A stretch of DNA of 64,000 bases, taken from Drosophila miranda (Eukaryota > Arthropoda > Insecta > Diptera > Drosophilidae). Positions 20,460 through 46,100 of this stretch are shown piece after piece (the first letter of the stretch is position 1; every line of letters starts with the position of its first letter). Location: contig NC_046675.1 in assembly GCF_003369915.1 (NCBI RefSeq), positions 21,204,001 through 21,268,000 on the forward strand. The letters run 5' to 3'. The translations under genes were made by a program, and so were the position numbers. The notes under the pieces were generated by a model that worked only from the letters and a program-made list of their open reading frames with translations, was not told where the DNA came from and ran no database searches.

Positions 20460-22590
20460 GGGCTCTCTGCTTGTGGCAAGATTCATTCGCTGCTGCACGT
20501 GTGCACTCTCTCTACAGTGAGAGAAACCTAGGGATCTTGTTGTTCCTAACTGTACTTCTGAAGAAAAAACTTAACTCTTTACAGAAAATATTCCTATTAA
20601 AAAAAAATATTAATAAATATTGTGATCACCTTCAAACTCCTATAGGCATATGAATAAATTTTAAAAATATTCCTGACATCCATTTTCCTCATAAATTATC
20701 TTAAAACTCAAATAAGGTTTGTCTCGCAACAGGTATACCTTTTAGCAAAGTTCATCTATTGGAATTGGAAAACATATAATATCAAAAATTGCTTGGAGCC
20801 CTATAATCATTATATTTTAAGGCATGATATATGTATGTATATCTATTAAAAGTACTATTTTCTGTATATTTCCTCAACTTTGGCAAAATGTAGCGAATGA
20901 ATAAAGATAGATATTCCCTTTATAATATTTTCTATGAACCCTTTCATAACAATTCACCTTCCAAAAATTTCTTCAAGTGATTTGACTAGGGCCCAATAAC
21001 ACGTTCTTCAGCAGGGCGACTACTCGCTCACTCTCTTTTGGTGCCGCTCTCCCTCGTGCTGATGCCGTGCGCCGGCGCAACAGCCCCGGGAGGAGAAAGA
21101 GCCACAAGAAAGACGACGACTCCGACAGAGGCCCAGAACCATCAGCCACCACCACCAGCAGCGCGCACCACACGCACACACGACATCCCAAATGGGAAGC
21201 GACGGCGACATGACCTCGACCTGCCTGCCACGACGCTCTCCCTGCTCCTCGCACGCTTGCAAGCGAACCGATCCGAACCCCGACCCGACCCGAGACGACG
21301 AGCCGAGCCGTGCCCCATGCGTGCCATCCTCACTTAAGCCATAGAGCAGAGCCAATCTCATCGAGACGCTGCCATTGTGTGTGTCTCATTTTGTGACCGT
21401 GTGTGTGTGCTCTTCCCTTTTGGCGCACAGTCGCTGAGGCAGAAGCAGCGGCAGAGGCAGAGGCAGAGACACAGACCTCATTTCCTCTTTGGCGCGACAT
21501 TGCGTTACACTTACGGACACGGAGCAACCACCGCATCAACCACCACCACCACCACCCATGCCAGCAGCCGGTGTTCTTCCCTGCTCGGTTCGGTTCGGTT
21601 CGGTTCTGTGTTATGCTATGTTGGGTTGGTGCATCGTGAGAAAGTTTACTTGAGGCATTCCCACAAGTATTGGGATTGTGCCGCGCTCCTGCTCGGGTCG
21701 AGTCTCGGTCAGCTGTGACACTTGTTTGGCGCATTTTGCGAGATTGCTTGAGTTTTGGGCCATTGACGAAATCACCTGCTCGGTCGAGTGCCGAGGGTAG
21801 GTGAGACAAGACCGAGGGTCGTTGTAGTCGCTGCAATCGCATCCATGAAATCGAGAAGTTAACATACACAGAACAGGAACGGGAACGGAACATCGGGGAC
21901 TGCAACAAAGTTGACATTTGATGGCACTGATTTCATGCATTTCGTTTACAGAGTTCTTCGTGGGGGAGGTTTCTGAGATCATCAGCGAGCAATTGTTTTG
22001 ATATGGGTCTCTGGGGACGGGATGAGTAAGGCAAGACAGCCCACCATATGCAAAAACAAAGATTTCAATTGCGGAAATTTACATCGAAAGAAGACGATTG
22101 AAAAAGGGGGATAAGCTTCTGAGGGTGATTCATAATCGTAACAATGCGGGATTTGCTCTCTATTGATTGTAAAGAATTTCTATTGAAGGAGTCTTTTCTT
22201 AGAAAAGAATCAAAGGAGCAATATACTTTGGACTTGAATGGAAGCTGGAATAACAAATATTTCGTTAAGGGTTTTGTAAAAATTATTATAAGTTTTAAGA
22301 GAAGATATTAATCGATTTCGTGTTTGTGTCAATAGAAATAGATGGAGGTTGCAAAATGAGGATAATGAGAACATATCATATTTAATGATCTAAATCTAAA
22401 TATATCGAGATATATTTAATCGTATTACTAATATTCCCTAATATTCATGAAGCATTCAAAATAATGCAAGGGCTATTCCAGATATCTTTCAGGTTTCCAG
22501 TAACCATCGTAAAGTATTCTTACGCGTAAGAACCCGCAATAAAGGACCTATACAAAGGAATCTTTGCGTTTAAGAAACATTTAATTAAAT
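20460..22590. other. mdelta upstream / Nf1 3' spacer
   Basis: No supported gene. It contains an AT-rich part (20,530-20,990), a GC-rich part with simple repeats (GGCAGA tract near 21,430-21,470; GGTTC repeats near 21,583-21,605) and the SPS at 21635-21665. Beyond 22,000 it is AT-rich without recognisable features. Confidence 0.5.
21635..21665. promoter_or_regulatory. Su(H) paired site upstream of mdelta
   Basis: CGTGAGAA at 21635-21642 and TTCCCACA at 21658-21665 are head-to-head with a 15-bp spacer. A proneural E-box CACCTGC lies at 21773-21779. The module is about 1.4 kb upstream of the predicted mdelta start, and no other Notch target lies nearby. Confidence 0.75.
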
Positions 22591-22602
22591 TCATTTAAAC
22601 GA

Positions 22603-23869
22603 TTTATTGAAAGTAAATGAATTTTTGTTCGATATACTTGTACATTGATAGATTTCGAGGTTTTAACATTTCATAAATATCTTTAAGTGGCCGTAATATA
22701 CAAAGATACATATTCGTTAAATACACATATAGCAACACACACATATTCATATACATATAGATTAATTAATGAAAAGTACCGCGCTAGCTGGTCGCTCGTC
22801 TAGTTTGATTTTTAAAATATTCGCTTTGAACGCGCTTGGTTAATACGATGTCATAGTTGTAAAATACAATAAGATACAAATTCAAATATGAAAATCAAAT
22901 TCTCGTGCTAGAAGGTAAGTTTAACTGTCTAAATTGTTGCGTTTATTGTTTAATAAGAGGTACAAGTGTGTTTAACATTCGTAGTGGTGTTCTTTCGCTA
23001 ACAACTCTATTTCGATTTAAAAATCGTTTTTGTTGGCTTACAACTAATTTGAGTTAAAAGGGACTGCTGGTTTGTGATTTTAGCATAAGTATAAAGGGGT
23101 TTTTGTTCGGTTAGTTTGGGTGTTCGTTGGAGAAACATATGTTGGTGAAATAAATAGGTAGGTGTTAATGAATGATGAACTTAGGTGGAAAACAATAATA
23201 ATAATTACAATAAAAATAAATGCCATTTCATACAATTGCAGCGCGGGGAGATTCTCGTATAATACAAAAGAATTCAGAGGACATGCCCGTCGGGGCATGT
23301 CAGTTTCTTAAAGCTTTATGTTCTTTTCGTGTTCGTTTCGTTTGATTTTATAGTTGTTTTTTTTTTTGCTGTTTGCTTGGTTAACTCCGTTGGGCCTGGG
23401 CCGTGGTCGTCTTCTCAGGAACTGGTGATCTTTGTGTACGTGCCTTACAAATTTAAAAATGTACATATAGTACAATCGATATTCGGTAAAAAATATTTCC
23501 GTTTGATACATATACTCCTCCTCGTACTCATCTCTCCTATCATCGTCATCTATGCGTTTGCAGTTTCATTGAAGGCCTTTTCATTCCGTATCCATTCTAC
23601 ACATTCTATATGTATATATATTTATACACAATATTTTTACATTTATCTCTTATCGCTCTCACATCTGGTCGACTGGACATCTCTCTGGACATTCTATACA
23701 TTCTATACATATCAATATATAAACACTCTATAGCTTTTTGTACGACTTTCTGTGGGGGGCAGGGGTTTTGTTTTTCCTTTCTCTAAAAGCACTTTTTAAA
23801 CAGATTTAGGAAACGGATTACTCTTGCGACAAGTGTGGTACGTCTAGTGCGCGGGTCTGTAGTTGTTAT
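22603..23869 (-). other. Probable Nf1 3' UTR
   Basis: AT-rich, non-coding stretch after the alternative Nf1 stop codons. A minus-strand AATAAA at 22608-22603 is the best poly(A) signal candidate. The short open frames here are low-complexity AT-rich sequence. Confidence 0.45.
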
Positions 23870-35305
<11,436 letters not shown>

Positions 35306-35416
35306 TTTGTGTGGTTTTTGCAATTGTTTAAAGCCTTTTTACTGCATTTTTTGATTAAATTAAAGACTCGACCCACAACGGCGCCCACAGAGCGGCAACA
35401 AAAACTACTGTTACTT

Positions 35417-35499
35417 TGGCCACACTAAAACTGGTGTCCCTTTGGTCACACTAATCAAACGATAGTGCACACTATCGCAATGTAGGTACACTATCGATA
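35417..35499 (-). promoter_or_regulatory. Nf1 promoter elements: Motif 1 pair and DRE
   Basis: TGGCCACACTA (35417-35427) and TGGTCACACTA (35443-35453) match the Ohler Motif 1 bound by M1BP. TATCGATA at 35492-35499 is a perfect DRE. This TATA-less combination typifies broadly expressed fly genes and lies 110-195 bp upstream of the Nf1 ATG. Confidence 0.75.
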
Positions 35500-37189
35500 G
35501 ATACACAACCTTCATATTATTCAGGGGATTCCGGAATTAGTTTCAGATATAAACACACGCTAAATTAAAAGAAAAAATATACATATTTTATTCAAATTAA
35601 TGTACTGTAATGTTATCAATAATTATTAAAAATAAACGAGCACCAACCTAATCACCAACATTTCATATACCAATATTTCGCTACCGACACTATCGACAGA
35701 CAGACACAAATTGACAGATGTTGGCGCGCATATTAAATTCCATAATAGAACCATGCAATAAATACAAAAGGAATGATTAAACCTAAATTAAGGGAAAAGT
35801 CGTTGATAGCTGGAATTCTTAATTGATTATAAAACTGTTCTGCGTCCAGCTTTCATGTCCGGCCTCCCACGTAGATGAAAATCCATTACCGGATCCAATC
35901 TGGTTCCGTTTACAGGTTCCCATCGGTTCGGTTCACGTGAACTTAGAATAGCGCCTTGTTTAAAAATATGATAAATCATTTTAAATTGTTAGTTATAATT
36001 CGTTTATTTAATGTTGTTAATGCATAACAAATTATTACTATTGAATATTGTTGATAGTATTCCTCTGTTTTAGCCGGTGTTACTGTGTCTCTTGGTTGGT
36101 TTGTTGTTGTGTGTTTGGGGGTTTTCGTGCAAATTATACATAATTTCCAGTAATACTAATCAAATATTTGTAATTTTCAGCATTTCGAGCAGTAGTGATT
36201 TAGAGTTTCGTCCAACATTCGTTATAAATTATTTAATTGTTCTATTCGTGGTATAAAGTTAGTTTTTTGCTACCTAAAAACACATTTACAGTCGCATATA
36301 GGATAGTTATGTATATATATTTCATTTATTGAACATTTTTGAGTTATTTTTCAAATAACAGCACTTAAGAAGACAAAAAAATTTAATTTAGGCATAAGCT
36401 TATATTACATTTGTGTTTATTGGCCGTTTTGGGAAGTGTGTGTTGGTTTTTATTACTTCTAATCAAAGAAACTCAAAAGAGTGTATGGAAAATATATTGA
36501 AAATAGTATTGGAATAGAGTGGTAGAGTGATATCTGGTAGGCGTTGCCGATTTACGAGTATGAGTTAGAGTATTTTTTCTTCTTTTGATTTGATTTCTTT
36601 TGCATTGATTATATGTAAGGGGTTCTTTTTCTTTAAATGCAGGTATTGATATTTGTTAGTTATGGGGTTCTATAATCCATATATCGGTTAGATGGGTACA
36701 TTACATTCTTTCTTTCGAGTATATATCCTGTATATGTATATAGCTTTCTGTATAGGTATGTCAAGTTTCGAATGGACGTTTGATGATCGGAAATAATATC
36801 GTGCTAAAACTGCTCGAGAACTGAGTCCGAAGATAGCGCAAAGTGATGCTCGTTGTAAATAGATTATAGATGTTGTAAGATCCCTATATGAATCTATATG
36901 TATATAGTATTTTTTCTGTTTGTTTTGCGTTGTTTCGTACTCGATTTTTGGCTTACAGCTAAAGGGGTTTTGGTTTTCTTTTGAAATTTGATTTCAATGC
37001 AGTGCTACCCTGCCGTTCTTGAGCAGGCTTGGCAACTCTGAAAAGGGCGAGCTGCCTTCCGATAAATTAGTGCTAGTTTTTCGTGGGGTTTCCCCTCTTC
37101 AATTTTGTTTACTAGAGTAAGAGACTAAATTTAACAATTCCTTTGGGGGCATCAGAGACTCAATTGGGGGTTTTTTTTGGAGGAGAAGT
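35500..37189. other. Nf1-fid spacer and probable fid 3' UTR
   Basis: AT-rich with no coding signal. Minus-strand AATAAA candidates for fid polyadenylation lie at 36330-36325, 36008-36003 and 35592-35587. A perfect 12-bp palindrome GTTCACGTGAAC is at 35931-35942. Confidence 0.45.
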
Positions 37190-40100
37190 TTAAATGGTCC
37201 ACACCTGAACCTTTTCGGCCACCACGCACCAGCTGGCCCGTTCGTAGTAGGAGCTCACGATGTGCAGACTGGCCACATGATGGTTGATGAGCGCGTCCAG
37301 CTCGCCCTCGCGGAACACGTGATAGTAGCGATGGTGCGTGCTCGACCCGCCCTGTGAGGGACTGTCCAGCGAGTTTGTGGAGCTGTTTGAGTGCTCCATC
37401 GAGTCGGTGGAATTACGCTGCTGGAGCGGTGCCTGCTGTTGTTGTTGCGTTGCCGAAGGGTTTGCGCACACTGGCGAGGGGGTGCTGGGCGTGCTCTGCT
37501 TCATGGCCGCTATGTTGCGGCGCCGTTGTCCGTAGTCGTGCATTGAGGCGCCTATACCCTCGCCCAGTTGGTCCCCGCCACGAGCCTCGAGCGCCTCGGC
37601 ATCTTCGTCCTCCTCCTCTTCCGGAATGACGTCGTCCTCGTCGTCGCGCACATCGCTGTCGCCATCGTCTTGGAGGAGGTACGCTGTCTCTGGGTTAAGC
37701 TGGTAGTGGCGATTCCGTTTGTAGTTGAATTTGGAGATCTTGCAGTGCTCGTAGATGCCCAGCGAGTAGCTGGACTCATTCTCCTCCTCCTCTTCCTCTT
37801 CGCCATCTTCCTCTTGGATGGTGAAGCTGCGGGTCTGTGACGAGAGCGAGGAGGTGGAGGAGGAAATGGGTGACTGCTGCAGGCTGGGCTGCGTCGAAAG
37901 ATTGACCAGCATCAAGCGACGCTCCCGGAGCTCATCCCTGAAAGCACTCAGTTCGCCATTCGAGCGCTTCTTGGCGCCGCCCAAGTACTCGGAGAGATCT
38001 CCGATCCCATCCAGGGACCGGCACTCGGCCCGATTGCTCTTGTCCTCCAGCTCCCGCTGCAGCTGGGCCGTCAACTGCTCGGCGAACTCGGCGCAGTCCT
38101 GCGTCTGGCCCGACTCCCGCTTCTCCGGCAGCAGCGTAGCACTGTCCGCATTGAGAATGATGTCGTCGTTGGCATTGGGCACAGCATTATTGATCTGCAG
38201 TTCTCCCTTGTGGTACTGCTCCTGTTGCCGACTGATTAACTGGGCCAGGCTGGGCTCTCGCTCTCCCTCGTCCTGGGAGGCGGATGTGGAGGCATCTCCC
38301 CCATCGCCGCCACTGCCAGTTGCGATCTTTGACGAGCGCGGGGCACTGATGACGCTGTCAATTGAGTCCGGCGAGGAGGGCTCACTGGAGTCGCTGTCCA
38401 GGTCATCAGTGGCCGGATTGAAGAGTTCCAGAGAGAGCAGCCTGCTAGCCAGCGAATGGGCAGAGGCAGATGTGGACACACCCGATCCAGAGGCTCGCCT
38501 CACAATCGGAAAATTCTGGCGTTGCAGTTGCAGGGATTGTTGCTTCCGGAACTTGGGTATCGGCGGCAGGTCCCTGATTGTCTGACGCGTGATTTTGTGG
38601 ACCGTGTGGGTCGGCAGCTGTGCCTTGGGCTGCGGCTGCGGCTGAGGCTGTGCCTGCTGCTCCTTCTGCAGCTCCTTCTGCAGCTCCTTCTGCTGCTTGA
38701 TGTGGGCCTCGTCGAAGCTGAAGCGTGCCGGCTTCGTGGGAGGCGTGAGTATGGCCATGGCCGCCGACACAGCGGTTGTGGACTGTGGAGGCGACGTTAC
38801 TGCTCCCTGTATGGCGGCCGGGGAGTGCGCCGGAGTCGGAGGGCAGGGCATAATCAGCGGAGATGTTGGCACAGAGTGTGTGGGCGGCAGTCGGAAGTTG
38901 GGATGGGTGGTACTTTGTGGGTGAGCAGCTCCAGTTGTCCCCCCACTCACGACTTTTCCGTTGCTGGAAGAGGAATTGCTCGAGCTGGAATTGGAGTTCT
39001 GGTGCTGCTGCTGGTAGTTCAGCTGCTGCTGGTGTTGCTCCGGCTTCGGTATGAAGATGACCGAGGCGAAGCTGTCTTCGGACTCGATGCTCGTATCCGA
39101 CTGGAGGCTGCTGTCCTTAGAGGAATCCGAGCCGGACTCGCGGGAGTGTCGTCTGGCCTTGGCCTGCTCACTGTCCGCACAAGCGAAGCACTCCTGCTGG
39201 TACTGGCTGCAGTGGCAGATGTTCCCCAGGCTGCAGTCCACGCTGCTGCAGTACGTCACAGGACCGGCTGCGGGTCCGGGTGCAGGAGAGGTGGCCGTGT
39301 TCGACAGAATCAGGTGCGACAGGTGGTGCTGTAGATGGTGGTGATGATGATGATGGTGGTGCTGATGTCCTGCCCCTGCAGGCACTGCGGCCTGCTTGTT
39401 ATTGTTGTTTGTGACAGTCTTATCCGCCGGAGCTGTGGTCTGGACCGGATTCGAGGGCGTCTGGGGCGCACTCTTGATGTTCTGGATCAGCTTGCTGATG
39501 CCGGTCTTGGTCACCCGCTCCAGGCTGCCCGTCGAGCTCTTGATCTTGGTGGTGAATCCCTCGCGGATCACCTGGAGCCGCTTGGAGAACATGGCCGAGC
39601 GACAGAGGAAGGCCTCGTTCAGGGAGGTCTGCTTCTGAATGCGCTTTCGCACCCGTTCCTTCTCCCGCAGCCGGTTGCAGGCCATCAGCTCCTCATTGAG
39701 GGAGCTCTGCTTGCGCAGACCGGCGGCACTGCCTCCAGGTCCCACTCCCGCTGCCGTTCTTTTAGTTGCTGCCGGGGGAGAGGCCACCGACGAGGCGTGC
39801 TGATGGAAGTTGGGGGCATAGCAGCCGCTTCGCGTGTACAGGCTACTGCTCACTCCCCCGTTGGAGGTGTTGTAGCTGCTCATCATTTGGAACGCCTCTG
39901 AGGTAGGGGGCGTAGATGGGTCGGATAGGGCATCTTCCTCGCAGAGCGACTGCTTCTGCTTAATGAGCTTGGGCCGGCGACTGAGTGTGTTTCCCGCACT
40001 GGCGGTGGCAGTCGGCGAGTGCCGGCCATTGATCTGCTGCCCCTCGGGAGCGTTGAGCAGGAGAGCGGCCGCACTGGCCTTTGTCTCACCCGGAATCAGG

Positions 40101-43100
40101 GGACCCCCGAGGCTGGGCACACTCGAGCGGGAGCGGACAATCTGCCGGGGCGGCGGCTGCAGAATGCTGCCCAAGCTGCGGGACTTGAGGCCGGCGGACA
40201 GAGGTGGATCCGGCGGAAAGTCTTCAAAGTCCTCCAGGCGACGAAGCTCGATGGGCAGATCCTTGGCATCCTCATAGTCCAGGCTACTGTCATTTTTGGT
40301 GTCCTTGGAAGACCACGAGTCCATGAACCAGGCATGACGACGTCCACGGGCCAGTTTCTGCAGCAAAAGATGAAAGGTTAATCAGTTTTCTAGATTGTCT
40401 TATGGGGTCTTAATCGTACCTGAATGGCTCGTCGAACGAAACTGTAGCAGGACTCCCCGGGCGAAGATGAACTGAGACTGGAACTGTCGCCATCTCCTGC
40501 CGAGCGGCTGGAGTTCGTCGAGTCCTCCGTGTAGGCGTGATAGGGCGGCTGACAGTTGTCATCGTCCTCTTCATCAGAATACGAATAATTGCGATTCTTG
40601 GGTGGCTGCCACGGTATGAGCACATCCTGCGACTCAAAGCGACGATGACGCTGCTCCAGCGCCCACACAGTTATGACCACACGGCCGCCAATTCTCAGTA
40701 TCCTGGCCAGCTCCCTGAGGGCCTGGACGCGTCTCTCGGTCGTAGCAAAGTGGTGCACCACGGCCAGGGAGAGCACGGCATCGAAGCTATCATCGCGGAA
40801 CGGCAACTCCAGATTGTCGCACAGAGCCACCTGCGCAACGAAAGCAAAGCAAAAAATATGAGAATGAAGGAATGAATCCAGTAGGGAATTGGAACTCCTA
40901 GCAAACCCCAGGACGGGCCATCATGCCAATTAGGTTACGCAAATGCCTTCGCAGGAAACTCTTTGAAACCGGAACAGTCACATTCATAGCCGCCTCCTCT
41001 GGGGTCCTGCTCGCAAAAGTATTCAATTTAAAATTGTGCTGCAGCTGCAGGAAGCACGACCAGGGTATAGAGGAACTGATAAGACAGTGTGGCCGAGGAG
41101 GAGTAATGCAATTTTAAGCTCTGGCGCTGGACAAGCAATTGCTTTGGGGAGTGTTGACAAAGGGTTCGTTTGCGACAAAGGCCATTTGCATATCAAAGCG
41201 GTTCAATATCATTGTATAATCCCTATTCGTTTTACAGTGCGCGCTCGATAGAGAGAACTGTCTTTAACTTGAAGGATGCCTAGACCCAAACATACACTTA
41301 ATATATGAACTACAGAAAAACATAGGTACTTAAGGTCTGAGGGTCTCATCGCCCAAGGAAATTTATAAATTTATTGCCGGATCCTCCTTGAAAAAAAGGT
41401 ACAAAACCGTGTCATATGTGAATTACTTTTCCGAGAGTGGGCTGTAATCTCTAAAGCTTGTCTACAGAATTTTGCAATTAGTAACTTTTTCGGGCCCAAT
41501 GTGGGGCGGAAGAGCAAACCGAGTCAATACCTTTTTCGGGATGGCAAATTGGCAGTTGGTTTTTTTCAATTTGTTATTCTTTGTGTGCATAAGGAAACCT
41601 TAAAAACTGACCAAACATGACAAGGCCCCACCGCACCTGACCTGACTCAACACTGAAACAATATATAATGCTTTTGCCTCCCTTGATTCATGTTTACATC
41701 GATGCACGCCATTTATATTCATTTGCATGTCACGGCCAGACCTCGATAGCACCGTAATGGTGTGAATTACCCTGGCAGAAAAAGAGGAAATGGCCAACGA
41801 AAGGTATTTATTTGCGAACAGATGAAAAATTGGCGAACGTGTCAAATTGTAAATCGATTTAGCTGGCTCCATCAAGCACATACATTTTTGCATTGGCAAA
41901 AACTATTGATTGACGAAACTAATTTATGTTGTCTAACAGATTGATAAATGAAATATGGGAAAAACGCATACCGTCCATCCGTTTGGATGCTGTGGTTGTG
42001 TCTGTGCTTCTCTCACTGATAAAATAGCAATTTATTTGCTTCAATCTATGGCTCTAGGATTATCACGAATAAGAGTTCTGGTATATTCTCTCCCTCGCTC
42101 ACTGTGTATTTGTCTGCAAAATGCAGAAGCCTTGACCCAACTTTCTGTGAGTTTTCTACCTGTTCTGGGGCTGTGCCCTGTGCCTGACTGTGAGTATGAA
42201 CCTGCGAGAGTCTTCAGCAAATATCAATTAACAAAAGTGTTTCCAAGCCCTGAGATGTCGATAGAAGCATAGAAATTGCGACAATAGGCGAAGCTGAAGA
42301 AATGGTTCCCCCAGCTGAACGTTGGCTCCCATAAAACAGATTTGAATTGCATTTTCACTGCAAATATTTACCCCTTGCTGCAGAAAATGCTTCCTCAAAA
42401 CAGCAGGACCTTATGCATTTTAGGTGAGCAATGATTTGAGTTATATGTATGAGGTCCGCCCCATGGACATCGCTCATTCTGCATTGCAATACGTAACCAT
42501 TCATCTACTACAGCACCCTAAGCCTTTCTGCACTCTACATTCTATAGAAGCCGTTCTCTGCCTCCACCGCTTCTCGTTCCAATGTCCAAGATGGGATGAA
42601 TGCGTTCGCTAGCATTTTTATTTCGCCCTCTCCTTTTCCTCTGCTGTTTTTGCTAGCCAGCGATGCGCTTTACAAATCATATTTATAGCAGGCAGTCGCC
42701 ATTTTGTACACACACAGGCATACATGCAGGCGAGTGCTTTGTGGGTGCGTAATGTCACACGGGTCGGCCATTGCATTACGCTTTTGAAATTTATGGTGAC
42801 AAGGTTTTCTCCTGGCGGAGAGTGTCGCGCCAGGTGAGAGTGAACCATGTTACGCATACGCTGCGTTGCACGCTAATGAGGCCAAAGCCGCTCAAAGCTC
42901 CAAGCTAGAACATACAGACAGATACAGACAGTAGGGGAGAGGAGAACGGGGGAGCAGCAGAACTCTGGGCTAAAAGAAAATACTTATATTTTATGCACTT
43001 CCCCTTTGGCCTCCTCGACTTGCGGCTTATTTAAATGGCGCTTAAGCCGAGAACGGCCCCTTGAGCCGTCTCTTCTTTTCTCCGTTTGCTCCTTTCGCCT

Positions 43101-46100
43101 GCTGAAAATTGCAGGTTTCACCTGGCCCAAAAAAGTGTGCCACAAACTACCAGCCCTTTCGTGTGGCCCTTTCGTTATCCTCTTGCAAGAAATCTGGCTG
43201 CGCTTTCGCTTTCCGCTCTTATTGAGTTTTACTTTTTTATGTTTTGCGGCTTGGCCTGCCCCTTTTATGCGCCATTTTGGGCGGGGCTAAAATTTATGAG
43301 CCTCGAGCACAGCACAGGATCTCCCGCTGTGTGCCACTATGTGTGATTGTTGCAGCTGCCGCTCTGCTTGCTGGCTTATTGGCCTACAAAATTATTGAAA
43401 ACCAGGCCATGCACGAGTTGCTGAAATCAAAGTTCCTGCCAGTAAAGTGCAACTTCCAGTCTCCGGCCAAAGTTAAATTGGTTTTGCATAAAGTTTACGT
43501 TTCGCAGCAAGAACTTTCATCTGCTTGCATGTCACGTCTGCATTGGGGTGCCTTTGCATTCGAGTTTATTTTAAACACATTAGGTAAATGGCAACAAAGC
43601 CAGTCAGAATCCCTGCAATTGAATGTGATTGCACTCGCTGTTTTGTGCATGGACAGTGCCTGCTTGCACTGCCAGCAAAAGAGATTAGAAACGCATGCAA
43701 ATAATTGGCTAAATGTCAAGGACTCGCAATCGACCTCTATACCAATCGGGCAGCAATCAGAGCCACGTTGTCAGGGCCTGATAATGTGACAGGTTATTAA
43801 ATAAATTAGACCATTTATAGTAAATGGTGGGCGAACGGCTGCAGCTGTGGAGCGGGCTCTTTGCAACGGTCTCGGACTATCTGCGGCTGCTGTTTTGCCC
43901 TCGTCAATCCCACGCACTGCCTCCGCAAAAGCAATTTAAATGCGAAGAATGCGTGTTGTCGATTATGGTGGCATCGCCAGGGTGTGGTGGTGCACTTCCC
44001 AGGGAATGCATTTCTTAGTAAATGGTATTTTCTTGCCGGGAAATGGCAGCATAAATAACCAAAGTGATGTGGAGCCCGGCGCGCCACTAGTAATAGATTA
44101 TTGCAAAAAGCGTTGCATACCTCAGGGCGGGCAACTGAATAATGGCCCGCGCAGGAAGGGGGGTTGTGCTTCTGTGCGGGCGGTGCGGTAACAATTTATA
44201 GTTGTTCGCTGTAAAAGGAAATGTTGTGGGCAGCCAGCAGTAACAGCGGGAAAAACAGAAATAAACAGAAACTATGCGGAATGGTTGTGTCATTGTTAAG
44301 TGAATATAGAGCTCGGGGGGAAAACTTTCCCTGTGTAATGGTTAATGTTCATTGCGACCTCGCAGAGGGTATTACATACTGAGCAGAAGTTTTAAGCGGA
44401 AAAGGGACTCTATAAATATACATATATATACATATACATACTAATCATTAGAGTCGCCTTTTTTAGATTTTTATTTAGAGAATATGATATTTGGAGAATA
44501 GAATCCACCATCAATTGGCTTTTATACACGAAGTCTCTGTAGGTTTTCATTTCACTCCTTATGAGTTTTTTCTACTACGATCAACAGGCTAGTCTACTGA
44601 CTTCGTTTAAATGTCCTCCCTTAATTATCTTTGAAATCATCCTTTGAGTTTTCTGTGCCAGTAATTTATACCTTTTCCTCTTATTGCGAGAGCGATGTGT
44701 ACATTTATTGCGACTTAAAATTGCAATTAAAACAATTTCCCAATAGCAAATGGGAATATCTTATATTGCCAATATCGATTTATGTCCCATTCAAAGTTGG
44801 TCAATTGGAAACTTGCAAATTGCATCTGCAGCAACTCGAGCTTCGAGCTGGCTTGAATGCTGCGCAGCAATTATGCAACGTTTGTGCCTGCAATGGAACT
44901 GCAGTTTATTATATCCCACTAGCACACTCACCCCGCCTTTGACTGCTCTCCAACGACTCGCTTTACGGCGCCCTTGTGGACCATTGCAATTACAGAGCAT
45001 TAAAAACTCCCAATGCAACAGCAGCCGGGCATGTGGAAATAATTCCCAATGATAAGCATAATTTATGCGTGCTGCTAATGGCCAACTCAAGTGGAGCAGC
45101 AGCATTTGAATCAAGTGAATGTTTTATGGCTGTGGAAGCCCTCTCCCTGCCTCCCAGTCTTCCTGTGTGTGTGTGGCTTGTTAATGGAAAATGGGTCAAA
45201 TGCATGGCTAGGACCTGCGCCAAGAGAGTGCCATGAATAACACGACCACGACTACAAACTCTCAAATACAATTAGCACCGTGTACCTGCAGGGCACAACG
45301 CACACACACTTGACTCCAGACCCCAGAACCCAGAACCAGTACTCACCTCTCCGCCCTTCTCGTGGGCCACTTTGCTCAGACGGTAACACCGCTCCACGCC
45401 AATTGTGCAAATTGCCGGATTGCACTGTGTGAGGTAGCGTCCGCTGCCACAGCCCACGTCGCACACCACGGAGCCCGGTTCCAGGTTGCTCAGAAAGTGC
45501 GCCATACGTGGCCGCACTGGGCCCGTGGGCTCCTCGCAGTGCTCGTACACATCGTGGACGTAGGCACGCTCCAGAGCTGCCGAACGACCGCTAGCATCGT
45601 TACTTATGGTTGCTCCTGAAGATGGTGATGTTGCTGTTGCTTGTGTCAAACTCTTTGTCGCTTCAACTGTCAGAGTGGAAGGTGTGCCAGCTGCAGGTCC
45701 TGGACCTGCTCCTGTTGTTTCGATTGTTGTGGAGGCTGTTGGTGATATGACTGTGGGCGCCAAATCCCCCGTTTGGGTTATGCTCGATGCCGCATTGGTT
45801 GCTGTGGCTGTTGTCAATTGTTTGGTCATTGTTGCTGTTGTTGTTGCTGCTGCTGCTTCTGATGTTGATGTGTAGCACTCTTCAAGTGTTGTTGACAGCG
45901 AAACTTCATCTGCAGACGGAAAATGGAGAAAAGAAAATGGATTTTGCATAAATTTGTACTCCTTTTAACCTTCCACAGATCAGGAAAGAGATACTATAAC
46001 AGGAGCATGACATAGCTGTTAATTGCGCGTTTGAATTTTTCAGAATATTCATTAGAATGAACGTGAATTCCTAGAAATCTAACAACCTATCCTTCTCTGT

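Noticed and set aside
38456-39334. 292-codon plus-strand open frame antisense to fid exon 4
   Set aside because: Leu/Arg-rich shadow of the Gln/Ser-rich insertion on the opposite strand.
43244-43789. 181-codon plus-strand open frame in the large fid intron, a possible nested gene
   Set aside because: No domain, no codon bias, no promoter or splice support; the hydrophobic stretch is weak and the start is not in good context.
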